A stretch of DNA of 64,000 nucleotides from contig NZ_AQFT02000001.1 of the NCBI RefSeq assembly GCF_000364225.2, positions 1,240,001 through 1,304,000 on the forward strand, given 5' to 3'. The stretch comes from Eubacterium plexicaudatum ASF492. GTDB taxonomy: Bacteria; Bacillota; Clostridia; Lachnospirales; Lachnospiraceae. Position numbers and translations under genes: made by a program. The notes beneath the pieces were generated by a model that searched no databases, had not been told where the DNA came from, and saw only the letters and a list, made by a program, of their open reading frames with translations. Shown here piece by piece: positions 30,706 to 39,793 of this stretch (position 1 is its first letter; each line of letters starts with the position of its first letter).

Positions 30706-31392
30706 TTAGCGGAAATAGTCCAGTTTCTTTTCCAGTTTTCCAAGCAGTATGGTAAGGATGCCGTTAAATACAAGGTAATATACGGCGGTAAAAAACAGCG
30801 GCCAGATGGCGCCGGATATACCGTGAGAGCCTTTCAGAAACGCTTCTCCTGCCCAGATCAGTTCCTGCATGGCAATGATTTGAGCCAGAGAAGTATCTTT
30901 TACAAGCGTAATGATTTCATTTGACATCGGAGGAACGATCCGCTTAATCATCTGGAGCAGCGTGATTTTAAAGAAGATCTGGCTTCTTGTCATACCAAGT
31001 ACGAGTCCGGCTTCGGTCTGTCCGACAGGGATGCCCTGAATACCGCCGCGGTAAATTTCTGAAAAATAGCAGGCATAGTTTAAAACAAACGAAAACGAAG
31101 CGGCAAAAAAACGGCCGGACTGGCTGCCGCCCCATATATGGATGTTCAATACAAGGCTTGGAAAATAAAAGATGATCAAAAGCTGGATCATAAGCGGAGT
31201 CCCGCGTATGATCCAGACAAGCAGTCTTGTAATATAACGAAGCGGCGCAAAACGGCTCATCGAACCGAAAGCGATGATCAGTCCGAGCGGAAACGCGCCG
31301 AGCAGCGTTACGAAAAAAAGTTTTAACGTCTGTAAAAATCCAACATTCAGTGCTTTGACAACGATTGGAAATTGTTCCGCAAAAAGTTCCAT
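30706..31392 (-). CDS. Amino acid ABC transporter permease
   Basis: 228 residues, HisM/GlnP family. About five membrane segments, the N-terminal GFLQTLKLFFVTLLGAFPLG and the EAA-type loop EAGLVLGMTRSQIFFKITLL that contacts the ATPase. Middle gene of an operon binding protein-permease-ATPase. Intact. Confidence 0.93.
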   Translation of the reverse strand: MELFAEQFPIVVKALNVGFLQTLKLFFVTLLGAFPLGLIIAFGSMSRFAPLRYITRLLVWIIRGTPLMIQLLIIFYFPSLVLNIHIWGGSQSGRFFAASFSFVLNYACYFSEIYRGGIQGIPVGQTEAGLVLGMTRSQIFFKITLLQMIKRIVPPMSNEIITLVKDTSLAQIIAMQELIWAGEAFLKGSHGISGAIWPLFFTAVYYLVFNGILTILLGKLEKKLDYFR

Positions 31393-31419
31393 TTACTTAT
31401 CCTGCTTTCTCTAAAAATA

Positions 31420-32307
31420 TTACTGTTCCACAACAGCTGCCTGTACGCCGTAAGTTTTTGCGCATTCGGTCATACTGCCATCCGCATAAGAAGAAACGAA
31501 AAAGTCGTTTAAGGCAGCTGCCAGATCGGAGCCTTTGCGGAATCCTACGCCATACTCTTCGCTGTTTAATCCAACCGTATAAGTAAGATCCGCATAACCG
31601 GTGCCTTCGCCTACCATAGCCGCAGCCATCAGAGAATCAATAATTGCCGCATCCGCAGTGCCTGCTGCTACTTCCATCAAAGCGGCGGACTGCTGCTGTA
31701 CCGGAGTATAGCTAAAATTATTGGCTTTTGCCTGGGCTTCCCCTGCGCTTCCGGATTCTACTGCAAAGTTCAGCTCTTTTAAGCTGTCCGTATCCTGGTA
31801 CAGATCTGCCTGATCTGCCGGTACAATGACAACCTGTGCATTATTGCAGTAAGCATTGGAACATTCCATAGCGCTTGTAACTTCGTCTGTCAGCGTCATT
31901 CCGTTCCATACGCAGTCAATATTTTTTCCGTCCAGCTCGAAGATTTTATTATCCCAGTCAATTTCGACGAATTCGGCAGTAACGCCAAGGCTTTCTGCGA
32001 AAGCTTTTGCCAGGTCGGCATCAAAGCCAATCCAGTTGCCGTCGGCATCCTGATAGTCCATCGGCTCAAAGTTCGTAATGCCTACGACAAGGGAGCCTTT
32101 ATCTTTTACATAAGCCATATCGCTGTCCGCATTGTCGTTGGACGCAGCCGTATCGTCCGGTGCGGTCTGATCGGATGCGGCCGTATCGTCCGGTGTGGTC
32201 TGATCGGACGCGTTATCCGTTTTGCTGTCGGAGCTATCCGTGCTTCCACAGGCAGCCAGTGAAAAAGATAACATCATAGTAAGTGACAGAGCAATTAATT
32301 TTTTCAT
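31420..32307 (-). CDS. Amino acid ABC transporter substrate-binding lipoprotein
   Basis: 295 residues. A lipoprotein signal peptide ends in the lipobox LAACG (Cys ~20). A Ser/Asp/Thr-rich linker follows, with a repeated DQTxPDDTAAS unit (~32-58), then a solute-binding domain family 3 fold (LVVGITNFEPMDYQDADGNW IGFDADLAKAFAESLG, VWNGMTLTDEV). The ligand is a polar amino acid by family; no finer call is possible. RBS AAGGAGA precedes the ATG. Confidence 0.93.
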   Translation of the reverse strand: MKKLIALSLTMMLSFSLAACGSTDSSDSKTDNASDQTTPDDTAASDQTAPDDTAASNDNADSDMAYVKDKGSLVVGITNFEPMDYQDADGNWIGFDADLAKAFAESLGVTAEFVEIDWDNKIFELDGKNIDCVWNGMTLTDEVTSAMECSNAYCNNAQVVIVPADQADLYQDTDSLKELNFAVESGSAGEAQAKANNFSYTPVQQQSAALMEVAAGTADAAIIDSLMAAAMVGEGTGYADLTYTVGLNSEEYGVGFRKGSDLAAALNDFFVSSYADGSMTECAKTYGVQAAVVEQ

Positions 32308-32427
32308 GGTATTTGTCTCCTTTTTTCCTTATTAAAATATGTAAAACAAAATCCTGCCGCAGGCAGAACCGGAAAGTTCCGTCCGCAGGCACTTCATTAT
32401 AATAGCAGTTCACTAAAGTGAAGTCAA
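32308..32427 (-). promoter_or_regulatory. Promoter and structured leader of the amino acid ABC operon
   Basis: On the minus strand TTGACT (32422-32427), a 17-base spacer and TATTAT (32399-32404) form a good promoter. The ~90-base leader then contains a GC-rich hairpin (CTGCC-TGC-GGCAG) followed by GATTTTGTTTT at 32343-32366, which looks like an intrinsic terminator ahead of the coding sequence. Attenuation of the operon is possible. I do not recognise a known riboswitch. Confidence 0.55.
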
Positions 32428-32512
32428 TAGAGGATGTGAGGACCGCACCGGAAAGGGCGTAAAATTAAAATAAAAAAATTGCAATGTTATGAATACTTTG
32501 CGGTAAAGCGTC

Positions 32513-32645
32513 TATACTATAACTAATCCGAAGATGAAAAACCCCCAAAGCAATCTTCGGATTGCATGCAAAAGATACAATAAATACTTTATCCTCCCCC
32601 AATAGAAAAGCTGCCGCAGGGCAGCTTTTCTGATTTTTTCCCCAG
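32513..32645 (+). ncRNA. Candidate small RNA with C-rich single-stranded stretches
   Basis: A -10-like TATACT at 32513-32518 is followed by a perfect 10-base-pair hairpin (ATCCGAAGAT 32526-32535, ATCTTCGGAT 32553-32562) whose 17-base loop holds AAACCCCCAAA. Next comes a mostly unpaired stretch containing ATCCTCCCCCAA (32590-32602), then a strong terminator (arms GAAAAGCTGCC and GGCAGCTTTTC, loop GCAG, tail TGATTTTTT). No open frame fits. The C-rich stretches are complementary to G-rich Shine-Dalgarno sequences, a property of several known Gram-positive trans-acting sRNAs. Expected length ~115 bases. The -35 element is weak. Confidence 0.5.
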
Positions 32646-32757
32646 TTTCAAAAAAAGACTTGGAAAAGGAGAAAAGATAGGTTATAATTGTTTTTGATAA
32701 AAAAATCGAATAGTTCTTATTTCGTGTAGTATAAGAAAAAAAGGATGGGATACGGAT

Positions 32758-33263
32758 ATGGCTTTATTAGACGAATGGAAAAAAATTGTATACAATGAAA
32801 AGGCGAACAGAGGAGAACTTCAAAAACTGTGGGACAGATATTTTAAGCTGGAGCAGGGCGTATATGAAAAGCTTTTGGTTCATCCGGATGAAGAGGTAAA
32901 AGGAACGGTCAAAGAACTGGCTGAAAAGTATGATCTGACCGTATTGGAAATGACAGGATTTTTAGATGGTATCAACGACAGCTTAAAGGAGCCGAATCCG
33001 ATTGAGACCATGGAAGAAGATACCGTAGTAAGCCTTGCGTTTGACAAAGAAAATTATACAAAAATATGGTTGATGCAAAGGCGGACTGGCTGTATAATCT
33101 TCCGATGTGGGATGATATTTTTGACGCCGATACAAAGAAAGCATTGTATCTGGAGCAGAAAAAATCAGGTACGGTCATCGTTGGAAAAAAGATTGGGCGT
33201 AATGAACCTTGCCCATGCGGCAGCGGAAAAAAATACAAATACTGCTGTATGAACAAAAATTAA
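32758..33263 (+). CDS. SEC-C metal-binding motif protein (frameshifted)
   Basis: 168 residues after adding one T near 33057 (giving [19 protein letters not shown]). The first ~100 residues are helical ([21 protein letters not shown]). The C terminus carries the SEC-C zinc motif [16 protein letters not shown], as at the end of SecA. The family is common in Lachnospiraceae as a stand-alone protein; its role is unknown. As written the frame ends before the zinc motif. Confidence 0.82.
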
Positions 33264-33281
33264 GTAAACTGCTTTGCATTT

Positions 33282-33317
33282 CCCCGATGGGTTATACCGG
33301 ATTCATCGGGGATTTTT
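33282..33317 (+). terminator. Rho-independent terminator-like hairpin
   Basis: CCCCGATG (33282-33289) and CATCGGGG (33304-33311) pair around a 14-base loop, followed by ATTTTTATT, between the SEC-C and glyoxalase genes. Confidence 0.7.
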
Positions 33318-33349
33318 ATTGGAATGATTTGGAAAAGGAGAATGGAACA

Positions 33350-33718
33350 ATGAATTTTAAAATGATTCATGAAAATTACAATGTATACAACCTGGAAAGA
33401 TCTTTGGAATTTTATGAAAAAGCGCTGGGTCTGAAAGAAGTACGAAGAAAAGAAGCCGAAGATGGTTCTTTTATTATTGTGTATGTAGCCGATCGGCAGT
33501 CCGGCTTTGAGCTGGAACTGACCTGGATGCGGGATATGGACAGGCCGTATAATCTGGGAGACTGCGAATTTCATCTGGCGTTTGGCACGGATGATTATGA
33601 GGCGGCTCATAAGCTGCATGAACAGATGGGATGCATCTGTTATGAAAATCCCCGGATGGGCATTTATTTTATAAGCGATCCGGACGGATACTGGCTTGAA
33701 ATCGTGCCACAACATTGA
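33350..33718 (+). CDS. Glyoxalase/VOC family protein (lactoylglutathione lyase-like)
   Basis: 122 residues from the ATG at 33350, preceded by AAAAGGAG. VOC fold with two beta-alpha-beta-beta-beta units. The expected metal ligands are visible: His in MIHENYNVY, Glu in GFELELTW, His in CEFHLAFGT and Glu in YWLEIVPQ. This matches GloA-type enzymes that detoxify methylglyoxal, though other VOC activities cannot be excluded. Confidence 0.85.
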   Translation: MNFKMIHENYNVYNLERSLEFYEKALGLKEVRRKEAEDGSFIIVYVADRQSGFELELTWMRDMDRPYNLGDCEFHLAFGTDDYEAAHKLHEQMGCICYENPRMGIYFISDPDGYWLEIVPQH

Positions 33719-33838
33719 TTTAGAACTTGCACGAATGTCAGAAAAGTAATAAAATATAATATAGAGTATAAAAAGGGCAGGTAGTTGAGATATGAGGAGA
33801 TGGTAGCGAAAAATTAAGCGGGAAAAAGGAGGAACTGT

Positions 33839-35875
33839 ATGAGAGCGCGAAAGGATAGCGAAATGCATCCGAAAAAAAGAATAGCAGATGAGGTTCTGCT
33901 GCAGATCGGGAGGAGTGTACTTCTTGTATTTGCGGTTGTCGCGATTGTTGCGGTTGCCATGCTGCGGTCTGCGGTGGTTGCTTCCAAAGAGCAGGAGCTG
34001 ACACTGGAATCCGAGGCGGCAATGCAGGAATTAACTGCTTTTTTCGGAACATACGTAAGAGTGGCGCAGCAGCTGGCAGTCAGTCCGGATATCAGGAACG
34101 TGTTGTCGGAAACAACATCGGGAAGCAATATTTTGGAGCATGAAAAGATGGACGATGTCCGTACGTATTTACAAAACGTGGTGGAAACAGACGCCGACAA
34201 TTTTCTTGCAACCTGGATTGCGGACAAGGACACCAGTGTAGTGACACAGTCGGATAATTTTACTTCGGATGACAGCTGGGTATTTACGGAACGCATATGG
34301 TATTCCGGAGTAGAAGCAGGCGACACGGTATTGACAGAACCGTATATGGATCCAAGTACTGGCAGTATGATTGTAAGTGCGGTGGCGCCTGTGTACGAGT
34401 CGGCGGGTCAGGAGCTGATCGGAGTGGCAGGTGTGGATATTTCTCTGGACCGGATGATGGAAGTGATGAGCCATTATAAAGTTGGCAAAACCGGATATCT
34501 GATACTGGCTACTTCCAGAGGAACGATTGTATATCATCCGGATGATGCACTGATCGAACAAAATATATCGGAACTTAACGTTTCGGATAATTTGATTAAC
34601 GCGCTGGAAGAAGAAAAAGAAGTATTTTTGAAGTACAAAATAAACAACACTGCAAAGTATGGCGTAGTGACGTTCAGTGACAGTATCGGTTATGCGGTGA
34701 TCAGTAATCTGCCGTTTATGGAGTTTTACGGGACGATATTATGGATGCTGCTTGCGATGATTATCATTTTTATTCTTGGCATGCTGATGATTATATTGAA
34801 TATTCGCAGAAGCGCATCAAACCTTACCAGGCCTATTTTGGAACTGAATCAGACGGCACAGCAGCTTGCAGGCGGAAATTTGGACGTAGAGCTTCATATT
34901 ACCGCAGAAGATGAGATCGGAGAACTTGGCAATTCAATCGGAGAGACGGTATCCCGTCTGAAAGAATATATTGTCTATATTGATGAAATTACGCAGGTGC
35001 TGTCGAATCTTGCGGATGGAAAATTAAATGTTGAATTGACAAATGAGTATCATGGTGAATTTGAAAAAGTAAAAGATGCCCTTTTAAATATTTCAAATTC
35101 TATGACCGAAGTGATGGAGAACATTTTGGCCACAGCCGCAGAAGTATCTGCCGGTGCGACCGAACTGGCAAACGCATCTCAGACACTGGCCGAAGGAGCC
35201 GGTACGCAGGCGGCTGCGGTTGATAAGCTTGTGGAAAATACGATTGCAGTTGAAGAACAGGTGAAACAGGGACAGAAAGATGCGGAAGTATCTGCGCAGG
35301 CAGCCGCGCATGTTACAACGATGATGGAACAGAATCAGGATAAGATGACCAAGATGATGGAAGCGGTCAAAAATATTCATGAGACTTCCAAGCAGGTGGT
35401 AGGAATTATTCAGACGATCGAAGAGATTGCGGATCAGACCAATCTGCTTTCCTTGAATGCTTCGATTGAAGCGGCAAGGGCAGGAGAAGCAGGCAAGGGG
35501 TTTGCGGTTGTGGCGGATGAAATCGGAAAGCTGGCGATGGAAAGTTCCAAAGCGGCAAATATGACCAGAGATCTGATCGGTGTTTCCATGGAAGAGATTG
35601 ACAAAGGGAGTGCGATTGCCAACGGCGTGATGACTTCACTGGAAGAATCGGTACATGCGGTCGGGGATATTAATGAAATGATTGGAAAGACGAAAGAAAA
35701 TGCGGTTATGCAGACGGAAAATATGGATCGGATTCGTCTTGGTATCGAAGAGATTGCACGGGGCATACAGGATAATTCCGCTGCGGCGCAGGAGACATCT
35801 GCAACTTCCCAGCAGCTTGCTTCTCAGGCAACGGTACTGAATGATCTGGTACATAAGTTTGAAATTGACCGGTAA
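33839..35875 (+). CDS. Methyl-accepting chemotaxis protein
   Basis: 678 residues, intact. Membrane segment ~24-46, a dCache-type extracytoplasmic sensor (~50-295; [42 protein letters not shown]), second membrane segment (~303-325), HAMP (~326-380), and the signalling domain with the tip [20 protein letters not shown]. The dCache motif resembles amino-acid sensors, but the ligand is not assignable. No che or fla genes lie nearby. GGAGG before the ATG. Confidence 0.95.
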   Translation: MRARKDSEMHPKKRIADEVLLQIGRSVLLVFAVVAIVAVAMLRSAVVASKEQELTLESEAAMQELTAFFGTYVRVAQQLAVSPDIRNVLSETTSGSNILEHEKMDDVRTYLQNVVETDADNFLATWIADKDTSVVTQSDNFTSDDSWVFTERIWYSGVEAGDTVLTEPYMDPSTGSMIVSAVAPVYESAGQELIGVAGVDISLDRMMEVMSHYKVGKTGYLILATSRGTIVYHPDDALIEQNISELNVSDNLINALEEEKEVFLKYKINNTAKYGVVTFSDSIGYAVISNLPFMEFYGTILWMLLAMIIIFILGMLMIILNIRRSASNLTRPILELNQTAQQLAGGNLDVELHITAEDEIGELGNSIGETVSRLKEYIVYIDEITQVLSNLADGKLNVELTNEYHGEFEKVKDALLNISNSMTEVMENILATAAEVSAGATELANASQTLAEGAGTQAAAVDKLVENTIAVEEQVKQGQKDAEVSAQAAAHVTTMMEQNQDKMTKMMEAVKNIHETSKQVVGIIQTIEEIADQTNLLSLNASIEAARAGEAGKGFAVVADEIGKLAMESSKAANMTRDLIGVSMEEIDKGSAIANGVMTSLEESVHAVGDINEMIGKTKENAVMQTENMDRIRLGIEEIARGIQDNSAAAQETSATSQQLASQATVLNDLVHKFEIDR

Positions 35876-35972
35876 TTTCATTTGTTTATCCTATTTGTTT
35901 ACTATAATTGCCTGTGTATGAATATTATAAAGAAATAAAAACATAAAATAATAAGGAAAGAGGGAATGCAAT

Positions 35973-36176
35973 ATGAAACACATAAAATTATTCTGGGAAT
36001 CTTTAGATGACATGACAACCATATTAAAAAAAGAATGGTTTTTAGAACTGGTAGCCTGTACACTTGCAGGCTTTGTTCTGGGAATTATTTTCAGCCCGAA
36101 GAAAACGACGATCATTGGCTGCAACAATGGCAACGGCCATTTGGATACGCAATTGGATGATCAGGTAGAAGATTAA
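35973..36176 (+). CDS. Small single-pass membrane protein
   Basis: 67 residues (MKHIKLFWESLDDM...). One membrane segment (LVACTLAGFVLGIIF) between an acidic-basic amphipathic N terminus and a polar tail (CNNGNGHLDTQLDDQVED). GGAAAGAGGG lies upstream. It sits 27 bases before thrS and is likely co-transcribed. Function unknown. Confidence 0.72.
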   Translation: MKHIKLFWESLDDMTTILKKEWFLELVACTLAGFVLGIIFSPKKTTIIGCNNGNGHLDTQLDDQVED

Positions 36177-36203
36177 CAGAAACGGACAGGAGAAACCGAT
36201 AAC

Positions 36204-38171
36204 ATGCAGATTAAATTAAAAGACGGCACAATAAAAGAATACGCCGAAGCAAAAACGGTATACGAGGTAGCAAAAGATATCAGTGACGGGCTTGCGCGGG
36301 TGGCATGCGCCGGCTGCTTAAATGGAAAGATTGTAGACCTGAGAACGGAAATCACAAAAGACTGTGAGCTGAACATTGTGACGGCAAATGATCCGGAAGG
36401 ACTGAAAGTGATCCGTCATACGGCTTCACATGTCATGGCGCAGGCGGTAAAACGCCTGTTTCCGGATGCCAAAGTTGCAATCGGACCGGCAATTGAAGAA
36501 GGATTTTATTATGATTTTGACAATACGCCGTTTACAAGGGAAGATTTGGACAACATCGAAGCCGAGATGAAAAAAATCATAAAAGAAGGACATGAGATCA
36601 CTCGTTTTACGCTGCCGAGAGAAGAAGCCGTGCAGTATATGCGGGACAGAAACGAACCATATAAAGTCGAACTCATTGAAGATCTGGAGCCGGGAGCGGA
36701 AATTTCGTTTTATGATCAGGGCGGATTTACGGACCTGTGTGCGGGACCGCATCTGATGACTACGAAAGGGATTAAGGCATACAAGCTCATTTCTTCTTCG
36801 ATGGCATACTGGAGAGGGGACGAGCACAAAGCAAAGCTGCAGCGTATTTATGCGACGGCATTTAACAAAAAAGACGAACTGGAAGCATACCTGGAACATC
36901 TGGAAGACATTAAAAAGCGTGATCATAATAAGCTCGGGCGTGAAATGGAATTATTTACAACCGTAGATGTCATCGGACAGGGACTTCCGCTGTTTGCGCC
37001 GAAAGGCACAAAGATGATTATGAAACTGCAGCGCTGGATTGAAGATCTGGAGGACAATGAGTGGGGATATGTGCGTACCAGAACGCCGATGATGGCAAAG
37101 AGCGATTTGTATGGGATTTCCGGTCACTGGGATCACTACAAAGAAGGCATGTTTATACTGGGCGATGAAGAAAAAGACAAAGAAGTGTTCGCACTGCGTC
37201 CGATGACGTGTCCGTTCCAGTATTATGTGTACAAAAATACGCAGAAATCTTATCGGGATCTGCCGTACCGCATGGGAGAGACTTCAACGATTTTTCGTGC
37301 GGAAGATTCCGGCGAAATGCACGGACTGACACGCGTGCGTCAGTTTACGATTTCGGAAGGACATCTGGTAATTCGCCCGGATCAGACGGCGGAAGAGCTG
37401 AGAGGCTGTCTGGAACTGGCATATTATACGCTTTCCACACTCGGACTGCAGGAAGATGTGACATACCGTCTGTCCAAATGGGATCCGCAGAACAAAGAAA
37501 AATATCTTGGCGATGCCGAATACTGGGAATCTACGCAGGATGCGCTGCGCCGTATTCTGGTCGAAAAAGAACTGCCGTTTGTGGAAGCGGACGGAGAAGC
37601 GGCTTTTTATGGGCCAAAGATTGATATTCAGGCTAAAAATGTATATGGCAAAGAAGACACGATGATTACCATTCAGCTGGACTGTGCCATTGCCGAGAAC
37701 TTTGATATGTATTATATTGACGAAAACGGTGAAAAAATACGTCCATATATTATTCACAGAACGTCTATGGGATGTTATGAGCGTACACTGGCCTGGCTGA
37801 TTGAAAAATATGCAGGCAAGTTCCCGACATGGCTATGTCCGGAACAGGTTCGCGTGCTGCCGATTTCCGATAAATACAATGCATATGCGGAAAAAGTAAG
37901 TGCAGAGTTAAAGAAAAACGGTGTGGATGTAACCGTTGACGGACGTTCCGAAAAAATCGGCTTTAAAATTCGTGCGGCAAGGCTTGACAAACTGCCTTAT
38001 ATGTTAGTCGTAGGCAAACAGGAGGAAGAAGACGGCACGGTATCCGTGCGCAGCCGGTTTGCAGGCAACGAGGGAGTGCAGCCGCTGCAGGAGTTTATCG
38101 AATCCATCTGCAGGGAGATCCGCACAAAAGAAATCCGTAAGGAGCTGCCTGAAGAAGAAAAAGCAAAGTAA
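36204..38171 (+). CDS. thrS: Threonyl-tRNA synthetase
   Basis: 655 residues, intact. N-terminal TGS domain (MQIKLKDGTIKEY), N2 editing domain with HTASHVMAQAVKRLFP, the class II core with RPMTCPFQYYVYK, FRAEDSGEMHGLTRVRQFT and HRTSMGCYERTLAWLIE, and the C-terminal anticodon-binding domain (PEQVRVLPISDKYNAYAEKV). It charges tRNA-Thr. No T-box element was found in the preceding 300 bases. Confidence 0.98.
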   Translation: MQIKLKDGTIKEYAEAKTVYEVAKDISDGLARVACAGCLNGKIVDLRTEITKDCELNIVTANDPEGLKVIRHTASHVMAQAVKRLFPDAKVAIGPAIEEGFYYDFDNTPFTREDLDNIEAEMKKIIKEGHEITRFTLPREEAVQYMRDRNEPYKVELIEDLEPGAEISFYDQGGFTDLCAGPHLMTTKGIKAYKLISSSMAYWRGDEHKAKLQRIYATAFNKKDELEAYLEHLEDIKKRDHNKLGREMELFTTVDVIGQGLPLFAPKGTKMIMKLQRWIEDLEDNEWGYVRTRTPMMAKSDLYGISGHWDHYKEGMFILGDEEKDKEVFALRPMTCPFQYYVYKNTQKSYRDLPYRMGETSTIFRAEDSGEMHGLTRVRQFTISEGHLVIRPDQTAEELRGCLELAYYTLSTLGLQEDVTYRLSKWDPQNKEKYLGDAEYWESTQDALRRILVEKELPFVEADGEAAFYGPKIDIQAKNVYGKEDTMITIQLDCAIAENFDMYYIDENGEKIRPYIIHRTSMGCYERTLAWLIEKYAGKFPTWLCPEQVRVLPISDKYNAYAEKVSAELKKNGVDVTVDGRSEKIGFKIRAARLDKLPYMLVVGKQEEEDGTVSVRSRFAGNEGVQPLQEFIESICREIRTKEIRKELPEEEKAK

Positions 38172-38234
38172 GAGTCTGTACGGTACTGGTATGTTTTTCC
38201 GCCGCACATAACGGCTTATTTTCTGCTTATACTA

Positions 38235-38279
38235 TATATGCATTTATAATATATGCATTTAAAATATATGCATTTAAAA
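38235..38279 (+). repeat. 15-base tandem repeat, three copies
   Basis: Three adjacent copies of TATATGCATTTAAAA (first copy TATATGCATTTATAA), between thrS and the DUF1540 gene. The AT-rich array sits where a promoter would be expected and may form or modulate one. Confidence 0.85.
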
Positions 38280-38322
38280 ATGGAATGGAGACATTCATTC
38301 CGATAGTAAAAGGAGGAAAATC

Positions 38323-38637
38323 ATGCCAAGATTAGACTGCAGCGTAGTAAACTGCCGATACAATCAGGATCATGGATGTACCAGAGACAATATCAGTGTA
38401 GGAGGAGCCGGTGCGAACAGCACAAGTGAAACGTGTTGTGACAGCTTTGAAGAAAAGCGTTCCGATACGATGACAAACAGTACAAAAGAACCATCGTTAA
38501 AAGTAAACATTCGCTGTGAAGCAAAAAAATGTATGCATAACGATGACTGTACGTGCCGGGCAGATGGCATTGATGTCGGCGGGTCCAATGCCTGCAGATG
38601 TGAGCAGACAGCCTGTGGAACATTTTGCAGAAAATAA
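38323..38637 (+). CDS. Cysteine-rich protein with two DUF1540 domains
   Basis: 104 residues with two copies of the DUF1540 pattern: LDCSVVNCRYNQDHGCTRDN and IRCEAKKCMHNDDCTCRADG, each followed by G(G/S)xxA and closing cysteines. Twelve or so Cys suggest metal binding or disulfides. Such proteins are frequent in spore-forming Clostridia; function is not established. GGAGG precedes the ATG. Confidence 0.88.
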   Translation: MPRLDCSVVNCRYNQDHGCTRDNISVGGAGANSTSETCCDSFEEKRSDTMTNSTKEPSLKVNIRCEAKKCMHNDDCTCRADGIDVGGSNACRCEQTACGTFCRK

Positions 38638-38658
38638 TAAGTAAGACAATTTAAAAGT

Positions 38659-38730
38659 GCGGACAAGGGGATATCATCGGCTGCTGCCTGCGGGTAAGGC
38701 TGCAGACGGCAACCGATGTGCGGCGTCCGC
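38659..38730 (+). terminator. Large imperfect hairpin after the DUF1540 gene
   Basis: Nested inverted repeats GCGGAC/GTCCGC (outer) and CATCGG/CCGATG (inner), with a GC-rich apical part, are followed by TTCCTAATTTT. It could be a terminator or a small structured RNA; the poor T tract leaves this open. Confidence 0.4.
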
Positions 38731-38771
38731 TTCCTAATTTTATAGCAATAAAAATAAATCATCCGTTATAA

Positions 38772-39359
38772 ATGAAAATGAGGGGGCATTTTGGGTTGAG
38801 AAAAAAATCACATATTGTGCTGGCAAGATATCTGGTGCGGGAATCCCGGAATAAAGAATTACAAAAACATAAATATGCATTTTACTTGGGGAGTATATTG
38901 CCGGATATTAAACCGTCTTTTATTTATAAAAGACATGAAATTAAGGAGACATTTTCGGAATTGAAAAAGCAGATTGAAATGTTATCTGAGTCAAATACAG
39001 GGGATAACGAAAAAAATAATTCCAAATATTACAGACATCTCGGAGAAGTGTCTCATTATATCGCAGACTATTTTACTTATCCACATAATGAAAAATTTAC
39101 GGGAGGATTTCGGGAACACTGCTCTTATGAGGAAGATCTGAAAAAAAAGCTGCGTCAGCATATACTGAGCGGAAAAGCAGCCAGCCGCAAGAAAAAATAT
39201 ATTGAATTTTCCGCACCGGAAGCATTGTTTGACTTTGTCAAAAAATCACACCAGGATTATCTTTTAGGCCAGAATACCGTAGAAGGAGATATCAGCCATA
39301 TTATTCCGATAAACAGTCAGGTTTTAAAGAGTATTACGAATTTTGCCCGGCGTGCATAG
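38772..39359 (+). CDS. Zinc-dependent phospholipase C family protein
   Basis: About 187-195 residues. Resembles the zinc-dependent phospholipase C/S1-P1-like family: SHIVLARYLV, YLGSILPDIKPSF, RHLGEVSHYIADYFTYPH NEKF, with His and Asp residues placed as metal ligands. There is no signal peptide, so a cytosolic role is likely. The start is uncertain: ATG 38772 or 38778, or TTG 38796, which has GAGGGGG at good spacing. Function beyond the family name is unknown. Confidence 0.72.
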   Translation: MKMRGHFGLRKKSHIVLARYLVRESRNKELQKHKYAFYLGSILPDIKPSFIYKRHEIKETFSELKKQIEMLSESNTGDNEKNNSKYYRHLGEVSHYIADYFTYPHNEKFTGGFREHCSYEEDLKKKLRQHILSGKAASRKKKYIEFSAPEALFDFVKKSHQDYLLGQNTVEGDISHIIPINSQVLKSITNFARRA

Positions 39360-39418
39360 TTACCGTTTGTGTAAACCGTAACCGGCATAATCTGTCGAAT
39401 GCTGTCGATGTGAAATAA

Positions 39419-39448
39419 TTGACTTTTTTTGTAAAATAATAGTACAAT
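39419..39448 (+). promoter_or_regulatory. SigA-type promoter for the Spo0E-like gene
   Basis: TTGACT, 18-base spacer, TACAAT, about 50 bases before the ATG at 39498. Confidence 0.6.
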
Positions 39449-39497
39449 AGTATTGCCGCAATAGTAATCAGTCCATCAAATAGGAATGGTGATAAGG

Positions 39498-39659
39498 ATG
39501 AATCAAGAAAGTACATTAAGAGAGGAGATTGAAAGTCTCCGGGAGCAACTAAACAACGCAGCATTACGGGATCTGAATTCGGAAGAATGTTTCCGTCTCA
39601 GCCTGGAACTGGATGTGGTGCTGGAAAAATTTTATAACGCGGGGGGAACGCCGTTATAA
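39498..39659 (+). CDS. Spo0E-like sporulation regulatory protein (aspartyl-phosphate phosphatase family)
   Basis: 53 residues. Two helices joined by a short turn, with the family core LSLELDVVLEKFY near the C terminus, matching the S-x-E-L-D motif by which Spo0E-type proteins remove the phosphate from Spo0A~P. Size and motif placement fit the family. It would delay or tune entry into sporulation, in keeping with spoIIGA-sigE-sigG in the same window. It has its own promoter and a terminator directly after. Confidence 0.72.
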   Translation: MNQESTLREEIESLREQLNNAALRDLNSEECFRLSLELDVVLEKFYNAGGTPL

Positions 39660-39705
39660 GCTGTGAAAGGCACTATTTGAATGACTTATGCGGGCATAAG
39701 CAAAG

Positions 39706-39743
39706 AAAGAGAGGACGATTTCGATCGTTCCTCTCTTTTTTTC
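39706..39743 (+). terminator. Rho-independent terminator
   Basis: Arms AAAGAGAGGACGAT and ATCGTTCCTCTCTTT around TTCG, then TTTT. It isolates the Spo0E-like gene from the dcw cluster. Confidence 0.92.
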
Positions 39744-39754
39744 TGAAAAATCAC

Positions 39755-39783
39755 TTGTCAAAAGGAACAAAGAAGGTTATATT
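39755..39783 (+). promoter_or_regulatory. dcw cluster promoter (Pmra)
   Basis: TTGTCA (39755-39760), 17-base spacer, TATATT (39778-39783), directly upstream of the MraZ repeat array. Confidence 0.8.
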
Positions 39784-39793
39784 AATACTAGAC

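Noticed and set aside
38235..38279. CRISPR-like array
   Set aside because: The three units are adjacent with no spacers and no cas genes are near.
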